A stretch of DNA of 64,000 nucleotides from Candidatus Latescibacterota bacterium (GCA_022820485.1 JAJEFJ010000068.1:57291-121290); one strand, 5' to 3'. Shown: positions 7,938 to 17,438, counted from the first letter of the stretch. A program made the numbers and translations. Notes: generated by a model from the sequence alone, not told the origin.

Positions 7938-9160
7938 TCTGTTTGGGCGACATGCTTGCTAGGGCTTCGTTGGAAGCACCTGAGCACACTACATGCGACG
8001 TGCCACGCGAATACAGGGGGCACCGCATTGCCCACCTGTCGCTCGGTTTCCCTGAGACCTGACTGGAAGACAAAACTATCGGGGAACGATTGTATCCGCG
8101 CAGCCTCCCTCATGGAAATACGTCTCGGCAGCGAATAATGGAACTGAATATTCCCGTGACACTCAGCGCGAATCGTGTGGCCCGGTCTGTCGGCAGTAAG
8201 CCTACGATTTCCCTGCTCTGGGCTAGGATTCGCCCGACTCCATATGTGGTTCAAGTCGCGATTCTCTTGGACGGTTTCCAGATCACCAATTGCTTCCTCG
8301 GCGGTTATCCACTCGGAGGAATTCCGTTCGGGTTCTGGCGGCGTGAAAGGGTTCACCTCGCTAGAGGTACCGACGATGATGACTCTTTCGCGCATCTGAG
8401 GTACGCCATAGTCAGCCACCCGGTACAATTTGTAACCGACTGCGTAGCCCAGACTGCCGAAGTCAGAGAGTACTTGGGCTAGCGCTTCTCGATTGTCCCC
8501 TATGAGGAGGCCCTTGACGTTCTCCGCGACGAAAACCTTTGGCCTAGTTCGCTTTACTCCCTCCACCATTGCCCGATAAAGACCTGTCCGGGGGCCATTA
8601 ATGCCAGCCCTTTTGCCGTTAATGGAAATATCTTGGCAGGGAAATCCACCAATCAGCACATCTGCTTCATCCGGCAGTTCATCAATAAAATCCCATACAT
8701 CGCCACACGCGATGTCGTGACCCAAGTTGTGTGTGTAGGTCTTGCAGGCGGCTCTGTTGTTGTCGTTGGACCAGATTATCGAAAATGGAAGCTGTGGGTA
8801 GCTCCGGCCCATGAACTCAAAGCCACCAGTGAAACCAAGATCCATCCCTCCACAACCTGAGAACATAGATACTACAGTGAGAGATTTCTTCAGACTAAGC
8901 TGAGGCACTCGGTCAAGAAGATGAGAGCCACGTCTAGGAATTTGCTCTAGATCAGGTGCGGTTTTGTACTGTGCACCTGCATCACGACTGTTGTAATTGA
9001 AGAGAGAAAGTTGGCGTCTTTCTGCACAATATTCCGCTGCTGACCTGATGAACCAATCCTTGAGAGTACTACCAGATAGTGCGAGAGCCGAATATAGCTC
9101 TCGCTTCTGTTCTGGATCGATCTCGATCACTATTCTTCCAGAGGATGTTGGATTTGCCAT
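7898..9160 (-). CDS. DNA (cytosine-5)-methyltransferase with N-terminal ribbon-helix-helix-like domain
   Basis: 420 aa C5 methyltransferase of a type II R-M system. Motif I is SMFSGCGGMDLGF (residues 98-110), the catalytic Cys175 sits in GGFPCQDIS (motif IV), ENV is motif VI, QMRERVIIVG is motif VIII, and RQVGNAVPP is motif X. The target-recognition region between VIII and IX is short (~70 residues). Ahead of motif I are about 95 extra residues. Residues 8-48 read like a ribbon-helix-helix fold: a strand RIVIEID, then two helices around ELYSALALSG and LKDWFIRSAAEY. Such domains bind DNA palindromes, and one lies in this gene's own promoter. No separate controller (C) gene is seen, so this domain may do autoregulation; that is inference. 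Confidence 0.93.
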   Translation of the reverse strand: MANPTSSGRIVIEIDPEQKRELYSALALSGSTLKDWFIRSAAEYCAERRQLSLFNYNSRDAGAQYKTAPDLEQIPRRGSHLLDRVPQLSLKKSLTVVSMFSGCGGMDLGFTGGFEFMGRSYPQLPFSIIWSNDNNRAACKTYTHNLGHDIACGDVWDFIDELPDEADVLIGGFPCQDISINGKRAGINGPRTGLYRAMVEGVKRTRPKVFVAENVKGLLIGDNREALAQVLSDFGSLGYAVGYKLYRVADYGVPQMRERVIIVGTSSEVNPFTPPEPERNSSEWITAEEAIGDLETVQENRDLNHIWSRANPSPEQGNRRLTADRPGHTIRAECHGNIQFHYSLPRRISMREAARIQSFPDSFVFQSGLRETERQVGNAVPPVFAWHVACSVLRCFQRSPSKHVAQTDQALNNSFDGIQS

Positions 9161-9166
9161 AGGTCC

Positions 9167-9195
9167 ATATTAGTAAGGTAACATTACCTGCGCAA
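9167..9195 (-). promoter_or_regulatory. Predicted methyltransferase promoter with palindromic operator in the spacer
   Basis: On the minus strand TTGCGC (9195-9190) and TAATAT (9172-9167) are separated by exactly 17 bp. Inside that spacer lies a perfect inverted repeat, AGGTAA-TG-TTACCT (9189-9176). The -10 box ends 6 nt before the methyltransferase ATG at 9160, so the transcript would be leaderless. A protein bound to the palindrome would block RNA polymerase directly. Confidence 0.58.
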
Positions 9196-9258
9196 GTTAA
9201 ATTTACGCCTATGTCGTGGTTTCTCAAATTAGGGATGCGAGAAAGGCTAGGACTAGCC

Positions 9259-10026
9259 TTACCAGAGCGTGTACCCGCCATCGACGACCAAGTCGTGGCC
9301 AGTCGCGTAAGCAGAGGCGTCCGAAGCGAGGAAGACCACGGCACCCTGATAGTCGGCTGGGACGCCTAGACGGCCCATCGGCGTGTTGGCGAGCCAAGCG
9401 TTTTTCATGTCGTCTTCGGCGTGGGCGGTCATGGGGGTGAGCGTGTGGCCGGGGCTGATGGAATTGACGCGGACGCCGCGCGCGGCCCACTCTGCGGCGC
9501 ACACTCTGGTTAGCTGGTAGGCACCCGCCTTGGCGGCGTTGTAGTGGCCGTGCAGTTGCGGGCGGTTGACGGTATGGGACGAGATCGAGACGACGTTGAT
9601 GATCGAGCCGGAGCCTTGCTCTAGCATGGCGCGGCCCTCGGCCTGACAGCAGAGAAAAACGGCCTTGAGGTCGAGGTCGAGCACCCGGTCCCAGTCGGCC
9701 TCGCTGATGTCCTCGATGGGACCGCGCAAGGCAATGCCAGCGCTATTGACGCCGATGTCTAGCTGACCCCAAGCGGCGAGGACGGTATCGACCATATTTT
9801 CGACTTGGTCCTTGGCAGTGACATCTGTAGCGATAGCTAGCGTCCGGCGACCAAGGTTTTCAATCCGCGCACAGGTATCAGCAGCGCCAGCGGCGTCGAT
9901 ATCGGCAATGGCCACATCCGCACCGGCCTCGGCGAGGGCGACGGCGAGGGCCTGCCCAATGCCAGAGCCGCCGCCGGTGACCAATGCCTTGCGGTCGAGG
10001 AGGGAGAAGCGGTCGAGGATGCCCAT
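9259..10026 (-). CDS. SDR family NAD(P)-dependent oxidoreductase
   Basis: Classical short-chain dehydrogenase, 255 aa. Cofactor motif TGGGSGIG is near residue 17, the Asp of IADIDA after beta-2 favours NAD, and the structural motif reads NSAG. The catalytic Ser is in NVVSISSH and the Tyr-Lys pair in HYNAAKAG. The C-terminus GHDLVVDGGYTLW is typical of sugar- or polyol-type SDRs such as gluconate 5-dehydrogenase, but the substrate cannot be told. Last gene of a minus-strand operon running from 13.2 kb, 26 bp after the enolase-superfamily gene, so it probably oxidises or reduces an intermediate of that pathway. Confidence 0.9.
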   Translation of the reverse strand: MGILDRFSLLDRKALVTGGGSGIGQALAVALAEAGADVAIADIDAAGAADTCARIENLGRRTLAIATDVTAKDQVENMVDTVLAAWGQLDIGVNSAGIALRGPIEDISEADWDRVLDLDLKAVFLCCQAEGRAMLEQGSGSIINVVSISSHTVNRPQLHGHYNAAKAGAYQLTRVCAAEWAARGVRVNSISPGHTLTPMTAHAEDDMKNAWLANTPMGRLGVPADYQGAVVFLASDASAYATGHDLVVDGGYTLW

Positions 10027-10052
10027 TTGTTTTTAGCGATCCGTGCGCGCTG

Positions 10053-11189
10053 CTACAGAGCTGACGGCGTGAGCCGCATCCCCGAGTGCTTTTCAATCCC
10101 CTCGTCATTCCAAACAACACCCAATCCAGGCTGGTCGGAGATGGTCAGGAAGCCCTCCTCGTCGAGGGAAAAGGGCGCGCTGACGAGATCCTCAATGTAG
10201 GGGGACGGGGTGATGTATTCTACCCAACGGGCGGTCGGCACAGCCGCCACTAGTTGCAAGTCAGCCGCTAGTCCGACGGCGGTGTTCCAGCCGTGGGGGA
10301 CGAAGAGAATCGAGTGGTCGTAGGCGTACATCGCAATGCGGAACTCCTCGGTGAGACCGCCGACCTTGGTGACATCGGGTTGGATGTAGTCAACCGCGCG
10401 GCGCTCGATCCACGGCAGGAAGGACTGCCGACGCGTCAGCACCTCACAGCCCGTAATCGGCAGGGGCGCGTGCTCGGTGAGTTTGATGTATCCTTCGATG
10501 TCGTCGGGGCGCAGGGCTTCCTCGAACCAAGCGATATCGTAGTTGGCGAGCATGCGGGCGGTTTCGAGCGCCCATTTGTAGCCGTGCGGCCAGTACCGGT
10601 CGGAGCCGCCTGCATCGACCATCAGTTCGATATCTGGGCCGAGGGTCTCGCGGGCAGTGCTGACGATGGTTTCGTCGAGCGGTTTCGACACGCGACCGAA
10701 AGGTCCCCAGCCCATTTTGATCGCGCGAAATCCTCGTTCCATTGCGGCCTGAAGCCTTGGCTTCAATTCGTCTGGCTCGGCCATGATGAGCGATCCATAC
10801 GGCTTGATGCGATCTCGGTAGCGCCCGCCCAACAGGCGCGAAATGGGCTGGGACGTGATCTTGCCAAAGAGGTCCCACAAGGCAATGTCGATGCCGGAAA
10901 TGGCGTGAGTGACGGCACCGCCCCGGCCCTGCCAGAAGGTGGCCTGATGCAGTTTCTCGGCGACCCGCGCCGGCTCTATAGACTCTCCAATTAGCATGGG
11001 GCGCAGCAGTGCGAGCGACCCCGACACTAGGCGGGTGGAGGTAAAGACGGAGCCCAGACCAGTAACCCCTTCGTCGGTGATGATCTCCACGAGGGTGTGC
11101 AGGTTGTCGCCGGGATCGTACCCCTGCTCCCATCCACCGTCGGGCGTGGCTCCTACCAGGGGTATTGTGCGAATGTCTGCTATCTTCAT
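10053..11189 (-). CDS. Mandelate racemase/muconate lactonizing enzyme family (acid-sugar dehydratase-like)
   Basis: 378 aa enolase-superfamily enzyme that would abstract a proton alpha to a carboxylate. The N-terminal capping domain begins MKIADIRTIPLVGATPDGGW. The barrel carries AIKMGWGPFGR (candidate base Lys), the metal ligands in LMVDAGG, WFEEAL and TGCEVLTRR, and VPHGWNTAVGLAADLQL with the catalytic His. The PHGW block resembles deoxysugar-acid dehydratases such as the rhamnonate type; substrate is not assignable. The start at 11189 overlaps the VOC gene stop as ATGA (11186-11189), so the two are co-translated. Confidence 0.9.
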   Translation of the reverse strand: MKIADIRTIPLVGATPDGGWEQGYDPGDNLHTLVEIITDEGVTGLGSVFTSTRLVSGSLALLRPMLIGESIEPARVAEKLHQATFWQGRGGAVTHAISGIDIALWDLFGKITSQPISRLLGGRYRDRIKPYGSLIMAEPDELKPRLQAAMERGFRAIKMGWGPFGRVSKPLDETIVSTARETLGPDIELMVDAGGSDRYWPHGYKWALETARMLANYDIAWFEEALRPDDIEGYIKLTEHAPLPITGCEVLTRRQSFLPWIERRAVDYIQPDVTKVGGLTEEFRIAMYAYDHSILFVPHGWNTAVGLAADLQLVAAVPTARWVEYITPSPYIEDLVSAPFSLDEEGFLTISDQPGLGVVWNDEGIEKHSGMRLTPSAL

Positions 11190-11602
11190 CGCTGGACGAG
11201 TTCGATAAGGATCCCATCGGGGTCCAGGGTACAGACGACGCCCGGCGTATCCGGGGCAGCCATAGGCTCGGACAGGAATTCCACGCCTTTGGCCTGCAAT
11301 GCGGCGCACTCGGCCTGCACGTCGGGGACGAAGAAGGTGAGCCAGCGCACCCCAGCGGCAAATTGAGAGGTTCGCGGCGGCGGTGGCGCGGCGATATCCA
11401 TCAGCTTGATCAGCGTTTCTCCCGCCTGCAGGCGCACCTGTCTAAAGCCTTGCGGCGCCAGCCCAATCCCTGTCGCTAGCTCTTCGGGGATGTCGATGTC
11501 GAGCACCACCTCGAATCCCAGTTTGTCTCGGTAAAACGTCAGCGATTCTTCAAAGTTGCTGCACACTATGCACAGGTCAACGACCGGATGTGAGAGATTC
11601 AT
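11186..11602 (-). CDS. VOC family protein (glyoxalase/dioxygenase-like)
   Basis: 138 aa with two beta-alpha-beta-beta-beta units: the first begins HPVVDLCIVCSNFEESLTFY and the second WLTFFVPDVQAECAALQ. GVVCTLDPDGILIELVQ is the C-terminal strand carrying the usual metal-ligand Glu. Members bind a divalent metal and catalyse isomerisation, epimerisation or dioxygenation; which applies is not visible. It lies between a PhyH gene (50 bp away) and the dehydratase (4-bp overlap), so it is most likely an accessory enzyme of the same pathway. Confidence 0.86.
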   Translation of the reverse strand: MNLSHPVVDLCIVCSNFEESLTFYRDKLGFEVVLDIDIPEELATGIGLAPQGFRQVRLQAGETLIKLMDIAAPPPPRTSQFAAGVRWLTFFVPDVQAECAALQAKGVEFLSEPMAAPDTPGVVCTLDPDGILIELVQR

Positions 11603-11651
11603 TCACCTCCTCCTCGGGTTTAGTCGAACGATTTAGGCAGGTCGCCGGACA

Positions 11652-12416
11652 CTACTCTACATCCACATCGAGGATGTAGCGCGCTGCTGGCGAGATGCGC
11701 TTCCAAGTCTCGTAGCGCAGATATTCGCGCTGATTGAGTTGCTGGCCGTGCTCGCGGGCGGTGAAGTAGCAGTGCATGGCGCGGCGCGGCAGGTCCCTGC
11801 TCTGGTTGAGGGTGCCGCCGTGCCACGTGTGGCTGTTGAAGACGGCGACCGTGCCGGCCGGGGCGATGAGCAACTCTTCGTCGGGGTGGGGTGCTTGCGC
11901 ATCTGTTAGGACTTTGCTCGGGTGCTGGCCTTTATGCGAGCCGGGCACCAGCCGAGTGCAGCCATTTTCCTCACTAAAGTCGTCCAGCAGCCAGATCGAA
12001 TTGCAGACGTGAAACTGGCCGTCGTAGTCTGCGCCCCAATCGGCGTGCAGCCCCTGTAATCCCTCGCCGGGCAGGGCGTCGCGGGCGTTGAGCGAGGAGA
12101 GCTTGAAAGAGCGGCCGATGACGTGGTGGATAGCGGCCAGCACCTTGGGATGGGTATAAACGAGGTCGAACATTGGCCCTTTGTTGCAGAGGTCGGCGAG
12201 GCGGCGAGTACCCTGCTCCTGATGGACTTCAATACCGGCGTGGACCCCTTCTTTTTCGCACAGTTCCTCAAAGCGGGTGCGCAGTTCTGCGAGCCATTCA
12301 GCGTCGATGATGTCCGGGAGTACCGCGTAGCCTTTCTCGTCGAGGTCGTTTCTGTTCTGCTCGGTCAGCAGGTCGCCGCGGGCACCCAAGGCGTCCAATG
12401 CGCTTGTAATATCCAT
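11652..12416 (-). CDS. Phytanoyl-CoA dioxygenase (PhyH) family protein
   Basis: 254 aa Fe(II)/2-oxoglutarate-dependent oxygenase. The metal-binding HxD is in GLHADWGADYDG and the distal His in NSHTWHGGTLNQ, followed by an Arg-rich RDLPRRAMHCYF strand for 2-oxoglutarate. The N-terminus FEEL-type helices and YAVLPDIIDAEW match the family. Bacterial members hydroxylate varied small molecules, so the mammalian name should not be taken as substrate. Its ATG overlaps the stop of the upstream PhyH gene by one base (TAATG), so the two are translated as a pair, perhaps acting in sequence. Confidence 0.9.
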   Translation of the reverse strand: MDITSALDALGARGDLLTEQNRNDLDEKGYAVLPDIIDAEWLAELRTRFEELCEKEGVHAGIEVHQEQGTRRLADLCNKGPMFDLVYTHPKVLAAIHHVIGRSFKLSSLNARDALPGEGLQGLHADWGADYDGQFHVCNSIWLLDDFSEENGCTRLVPGSHKGQHPSKVLTDAQAPHPDEELLIAPAGTVAVFNSHTWHGGTLNQSRDLPRRAMHCYFTAREHGQQLNQREYLRYETWKRISPAARYILDVDVE

Positions 12417-13249
12417 TATTGGCTCGCTTCCGTTTCGACGAGCGCTTTGAGCGGCACGTCTTCGTCTTGGGGCAAGTAGTAGCTCAGGGGATCTCCGACG
12501 ACGCCAATGAGCTGTTTTTGGATCGGATTGCAGCGGGCGACGAGTTCGTCGGGCATGGCGATGTAGTCCATGGGTTTGACCCAGCGATAACCATAGCCAA
12601 AGAACACGGTCTTGCGCGGAAAGCCCGCCCAGTTTCGGCCAATGGAGTGATAGGTGCGCTGCTCAAATAGGAAGGCCGAGCCAGCGCGGATATTCATCGC
12701 CTGTGCGCCGTATGGCAGCCCGGTCTTCGGGTCCGTGGCCGGGCGTCCGAGCAGACGGTTGGACCCGGGCACGATCCAAGTGGCCCCCGAGGCTGGGTCG
12801 GTTTGGTCGCTGAGGGCGTAGGCTATTTTGAGCAGAATCCTCGGGTGTGGCTCGCTCATATCTCGGGGCGAGGTGCCGCCATCGCGGTGCCAGCCAAGCT
12901 TGTTTTTCTGTTCTTCAGCCGGCTCGTCGCCCGAAGGCAGGACGATCAAGTGCGAGGTTAGCATCTGGATATTCCAGCCGAGGAGCTGCCACGCCAGCGG
13001 GACCGTGGCGGGCCAGTCGAGGAGTTGGAGAAAGGCAGGGTGCTCGACGATGCAGTTGCGCATGTTGAGCTTGCCGCCCTTTTCTAGCCGGCCGGTGTCG
13101 GCGTCGCGTGCATAGAGCGCGTCGGTGGCCGCGTTGAGCTCGGCGAGCGCGTCGGCGGGTAGGGCATCTTCGACGAGGAGATAGCCCTGCTGTTCAAAAA
13201 ATGCTTGATTTTCGGGAGTAAGGACGGCTTGGGCGAGGGGCTGGGTCAT
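12416..13249 (-). CDS. Phytanoyl-CoA dioxygenase (PhyH) family protein
   Basis: 277 aa from the ATG at 13249, which starts MTQPLAQAVLTPENQAFFEQ. An ATG at 13258 and a TTG at 13267 are also possible, and none has a good Shine-Dalgarno site. The metal ligands are in LGWHRDGGTSPRDM (HxD) and QRTYHSIGRNW (distal His), with the co-substrate Arg in the GFPRKTVFFGYGYRW region. First gene of the five-gene minus-strand operon PhyH-PhyH-VOC-dehydratase-SDR. It differs clearly from its partner at 11652, so the pair is not a recent duplication. Confidence 0.89.
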   Translation of the reverse strand: MTQPLAQAVLTPENQAFFEQQGYLLVEDALPADALAELNAATDALYARDADTGRLEKGGKLNMRNCIVEHPAFLQLLDWPATVPLAWQLLGWNIQMLTSHLIVLPSGDEPAEEQKNKLGWHRDGGTSPRDMSEPHPRILLKIAYALSDQTDPASGATWIVPGSNRLLGRPATDPKTGLPYGAQAMNIRAGSAFLFEQRTYHSIGRNWAGFPRKTVFFGYGYRWVKPMDYIAMPDELVARCNPIQKQLIGVVGDPLSYYLPQDEDVPLKALVETEASQ

Positions 13250-13324
13250 GGCGTGCATGTATTTCAATGTAGATACTAGTTACTATAGACGGCAAGCTTT
13301 CGATATAGTCGTGTTCTCTCATTG

Positions 13325-13360
13325 AGCAGACTTGAGATTGTCTGCTTGGACGGATATAAT
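13325..13360 (+). promoter_or_regulatory. Strong predicted promoter with operator-like inverted repeat
   Basis: TTGAGA (13332-13337), a 17-bp spacer and a perfect TATAAT (13355-13360) point toward the CoA-transferase gene, with a leader of about 50 nt. An inverted repeat AGCAGAC-N8-GTCTGCT (13325-13331 and 13340-13346) brackets the -35 box exactly, as a repressor site would. It sits in the 166-bp region between the divergent minus- and plus-strand catabolic operons and could control both. No regulator gene is adjacent. Confidence 0.62.
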
Positions 13361-13415
13361 ATCCAATGCGCTTTGAGGCGATAACCTAAGTCTAAAAACC
13401 GAATTCAGCACTCCC

Positions 13416-14630
13416 ATGCCCGCACTCGACGGCATCCGCGTCCTCGACTTTACCCAAGTAATTTTCGGCCCAGCCGCCACCCAAGTTCTGGCCGATCACG
13501 GTGCCGAAGTCATCAAGATAGAGCGCCCCGGCGGCGACCTAGCCCGCGCCTTTGGGCCGTGGGTAAAGGAGCAAAGCTTGCCCTTTGCCAGCTTTAACCG
13601 CTCCAAGAAAAGCCTAATCGTCGATCTCAAGAAGTCCGCTGGGCTTCAGATCGTCCACCGCCTGCTAGCAAACACAGACGTGCTAGTGCACAACTTCCGC
13701 TCCGGCTCCGTCATGGCCAAGCTGGAGCTAGATTACGCTGCGCTGCGGGAGCCATACCCACGGCTCATCTACGCCGTTGGTTCGGGCTATGGCTCGCAAG
13801 GCCCGTACAGCGAGCGCAACAAGGGCGGCCACGAGTCCATGGCCCAAGCGCTGAGCGGCGTGGCGGCGCGCTTCGTCGGCCCCCACGGCACGCCTCAGCG
13901 CCTGCCCTATACGGTCGCCGACTTCAACGGCGGCATGTTGCTGGCGCAGGGCATTCTCCTTGCGCTCTTAGCCCGCGAGCGCACCGGCACCGGGCAATAC
14001 GTGGAAACCTCGCTCCTCGACGGCATGATGAGTATGCAGGCTTGGGCGACGACCAAAATCCTCAACTTAGGCGACGACGGGGAAGACGATGGCTCGGGAG
14101 GTGCGACGCACCCGCGCGGCAATCCGCTCGACGGCGCGGTGTTCGAGACGGCCGATGGATTCTTGATGGTCACCGCGCTTTTCCGTCCCTTTGACCAACT
14201 ATTGCGCGATTTGCAGGAGGCCCTAGCCATTGAAGGGCTTGTCGGGGATCCGCGCTTTGCCACGCTCGCCGCGGCCGTAGATAACCGCGACGCCCTGCGG
14301 GAGCGGCTAGCGCCGATCTTCGCAGAAAAGACGAACGCCGAGTGGATTCCGCTGCTAGAGGCCAAGGACATCCTCGTCGCACCGGTGCGCTCGACCGCCG
14401 AGGCCCTAGCAGATCCGCAGCTTGAGGTCAACGAGATGCTCGTCGAAGTCCAACATCCGCAGGTGGGTGCCATGCGCCACGTCGGCACGCCCCTGCGGCT
14501 AGCCGGGACGCCAGCCTCAGCCCCGGCACCCGCCCCCCTAGCCGGGGAACACACCGAAGCTGTGCTGCGCGAGGCTGGGTACGCGGACGACGAGATTGCC
14601 GCGTTGCGCGCACAGGACGTCATTCTCTGA
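13416..14630 (+). CDS. CaiB/BaiF CoA-transferase family protein (family III)
   Basis: 404 aa, the standard family length, moving CoA between carboxylic acids through an aspartyl-CoA thioester. The N-terminus LDGIRVLDFTQVIFGPAATQ and DHGAEVIKIERPGGDLAR is diagnostic. The catalytic Asp is in VETSLLDGMM. The lid domain and the C-terminal HPQVGAMRHVGTPLRLAGTP segment are present. First gene downstream of the promoter at 13332-13360 and followed 16 bp later by a Gfo/Idh gene. It could activate or recycle a carboxylate produced by the neighbouring oxygenases and dehydratase. Substrate unknown. Confidence 0.92.
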   Translation: MPALDGIRVLDFTQVIFGPAATQVLADHGAEVIKIERPGGDLARAFGPWVKEQSLPFASFNRSKKSLIVDLKKSAGLQIVHRLLANTDVLVHNFRSGSVMAKLELDYAALREPYPRLIYAVGSGYGSQGPYSERNKGGHESMAQALSGVAARFVGPHGTPQRLPYTVADFNGGMLLAQGILLALLARERTGTGQYVETSLLDGMMSMQAWATTKILNLGDDGEDDGSGGATHPRGNPLDGAVFETADGFLMVTALFRPFDQLLRDLQEALAIEGLVGDPRFATLAAAVDNRDALRERLAPIFAEKTNAEWIPLLEAKDILVAPVRSTAEALADPQLEVNEMLVEVQHPQVGAMRHVGTPLRLAGTPASAPAPAPLAGEHTEAVLREAGYADDEIAALRAQDVIL

Positions 14631-14646
14631 GTGTATAGGAGACCTC

Positions 14647-15630
<984 letters not shown>

Positions 15631-15738
15631 GCAATAGCCCGCTATGAGTTCATCCGCTGCGAGCGCCAAGATCACCCTCAACAGCCCCGAACAGTTTCGG
15701 AATAGGCCACTAAACTTCAACGACGAGAAAGCACTGCT

Positions 15739-16620
15739 ATGGAAAAATTTGCTCCCTTGAACATGTCCCCAGAAGAGCTAATCGAGTACACCCCAGAATG
15801 GGAGGGCGAGCGCTTTGACGACGGCCGTCCCAAGGTGCCCGACGACATCCTCGAGCGCATGCGCAACGTCAGCATCACCCAAGCTTGGGGCGTCATACGC
15901 GGCCCCGGCTACAACTGGCAGTACGAAGACGGCTGGATTTGCACGCATCCCGGCCAAGTGCTGGTAGGTCGCGCCCTGACGGCTATGTACATGCCACGGC
16001 GACCCGTCATGCGTCAGGTCATGGAAGAAAAAGGGGAGCGAGCCGGCTGCATCGGCGACCAGATTTCGTGGCCCATTGATATGCTAGTGCCTGGAGACGT
16101 GTACGTGGCCGACGTATTCGGCAAAATCGATCAAGGCGCGGTCATTGGCGACAACCTCGCTACCGCTATCTACGCCAATTCGGGCAACGGCGTGGTCCAC
16201 GACGCGTCGGTCCGCGATATCGACGGCATCCAAGAACTGCCCAATTTTACCAGTTTCGTGCGCGGCTTTCACCCGACCTTTGCCTCGCCCACCATCATGC
16301 TGACTGGCGTCAACTGTCCGGTGCGCATCGGCGGTGCCACAGTCATGCCCGGCGACGTAGTCCTCGGCCGCGACGATGGCGTCGTCTTCATACCGCCGCA
16401 TCTAGCCGAACAGGTGGTCAAAACCTCCGAGTTGATCTCGCTCCGCGACCGCTTTGGCAAGCAGCGCCTAGCCGAGGGCAAGTACACGCCCGGCCAGATC
16501 GACACCCGCTGGTCCGACCCCATTGAAGAGGACTTCTCGCGCTGGCTAGAGAGCCATATCGACGAGCTGCCCGTGCCGCGCGCCGCCATCCAAGAGCTGC
16601 TCAAGGAGCGGACTTGGTAA
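15739..16620 (+). CDS. RraA family protein (aldolase/decarboxylase-like)
   Basis: 293 aa. The RraA/HMG-aldolase core is in the middle: PGDVYVADVFGKIDQGAVIGD is the G-D-x-hydrophobic block. GNGVVHDASVRDIDGIQEL is the substrate-binding RD motif. VNCPVRIGGATVMPGDVVLG and GDDGVVFIPPHLAEQV-type sequence follow. About 90 extra N-terminal residues precede it, typical of a subgroup found near sugar-acid genes rather than the RNase E regulator RraA. Likely a class II aldolase or oxaloacetate-decarboxylase-type enzyme finishing the pathway; inferred from family. The 3' end overlaps the convergent PhyH gene by 20 bp. Confidence 0.87.
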   Translation: MEKFAPLNMSPEELIEYTPEWEGERFDDGRPKVPDDILERMRNVSITQAWGVIRGPGYNWQYEDGWICTHPGQVLVGRALTAMYMPRRPVMRQVMEEKGERAGCIGDQISWPIDMLVPGDVYVADVFGKIDQGAVIGDNLATAIYANSGNGVVHDASVRDIDGIQELPNFTSFVRGFHPTFASPTIMLTGVNCPVRIGGATVMPGDVVLGRDDGVVFIPPHLAEQVVKTSELISLRDRFGKQRLAEGKYTPGQIDTRWSDPIEEDFSRWLESHIDELPVPRAAIQELLKERTW

Positions 16621-17383
16621 GCTCGGGCGGCGGCTCGCCAACGACCAATTTACCCGCTTTGAGAAAAGGCTCGGCATTCCCCCAGAGTTTGCTGCCATCG
16701 GCCGAGGTTAGCGGCTCGCAGGAGTACTGGGCTAAGTACACGCGGCGCATCTGGTCGGTGGTGTTGGTGCCGCTGGAGTGGAAGTTGTAACTAGTGAAGA
16801 CGGCAATGCTGCCGGCCGGGGCGACGACCGAGACGCCGGGGTCGCGGCCGAAATAGCCGATCAAATCGTTGCTCCCCTCCTCGCGGACGTGCTTGACCCA
16901 CGTGCGAATACCCGAGCGCGAAAACGGCAGCAAGTGGACGGTGCCATTGGCTTCGGACATGTCGTCGAGGGCGCACCAACAGGTTAGATACGGCTTGTGA
17001 TCCGGGTAGCCGACGTAGCCCGAGTCTTGGTGCCAAGAGAACTTCATGCCAGCCTCGGCACCTTTGACCACGTATTGCTCCCAGAACAAGTAGGCGTCGT
17101 CGCCCAAAGTGGCTTGGCAGATAGCGGCCATTAGGGGGCTAAAGAGAAACTCGCGCAAGCGCGGCTGATCGCGGAAGCAATTGGAGACAAAGTAGCGGCT
17201 GTTGCGGTGATTGAGGCCCAAGGAATCCGTGCCCTCGGCGTCCATCCGGGCGTTGGCTTTGTCGATGAAGGCTTGGCACTCGCCGCGCAGGAGATCGAGG
17301 TGGTGGGCGGGAATGGCGTTTTCGAGGATGAAATAGCCCTCTTCTTTGAATTGCTGCTTTTGGGCGTCGGTGATGTGGTACAT
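16601..17383 (-). CDS. Phytanoyl-CoA dioxygenase (PhyH) family protein
   Basis: 260 aa non-heme iron oxygenase. N-terminal QKQQFKEEGYFILENAIPAH is typical; FSWHQDSGYVGYPDH gives the HxD ligands and YNFHSSGTNTTDQMRRVYLA the distal His and 2-oxoglutarate Arg. A SSPL-like segment FLFSPLMAAICQATLGDDAY precedes the core. It stands alone on the minus strand, convergent with the RraA-like gene, with a palindromic repeat at 17410 just upstream. Substrate unknown; the catabolic setting suggests a role with the genes at 9.2-16.6 kb. Confidence 0.9.
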   Translation of the reverse strand: MYHITDAQKQQFKEEGYFILENAIPAHHLDLLRGECQAFIDKANARMDAEGTDSLGLNHRNSRYFVSNCFRDQPRLREFLFSPLMAAICQATLGDDAYLFWEQYVVKGAEAGMKFSWHQDSGYVGYPDHKPYLTCWCALDDMSEANGTVHLLPFSRSGIRTWVKHVREEGSNDLIGYFGRDPGVSVVAPAGSIAVFTSYNFHSSGTNTTDQMRRVYLAQYSCEPLTSADGSKLWGNAEPFLKAGKLVVGEPPPELTKSAP

Positions 17384-17409
17384 GAATCGCTCCCGTCGAT
17401 TGCAATTGG

Positions 17410-17438
17410 GTAGGGGGCGGGTTGCAAACCGCCCCTAC
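17410..17438. repeat. Dispersed palindrome, GTAGGGG family (variant copy)
   Basis: A near-perfect inverted repeat beginning GTAGGGGGCGGGTT and ending AAACCGCCCCTAC around a GC centre. It shares the GTAGGGGC end with copies at 29145, 29219, 58701 and 63836 but has a different core. It lies between the divergent PhyH and pnuC genes. Confidence 0.65.

Noticed and set aside
6939-9160. Phage-defence island around the R-M genes
   Set aside because: No further defence gene, integrase or attachment-site repeat is visible; flanks are metabolic.
11652-13249. Recent tandem duplication of the two adjacent PhyH genes
   Set aside because: Their sequences differ throughout, including around the metal site; adjacency reflects an operon, not a fresh copy.
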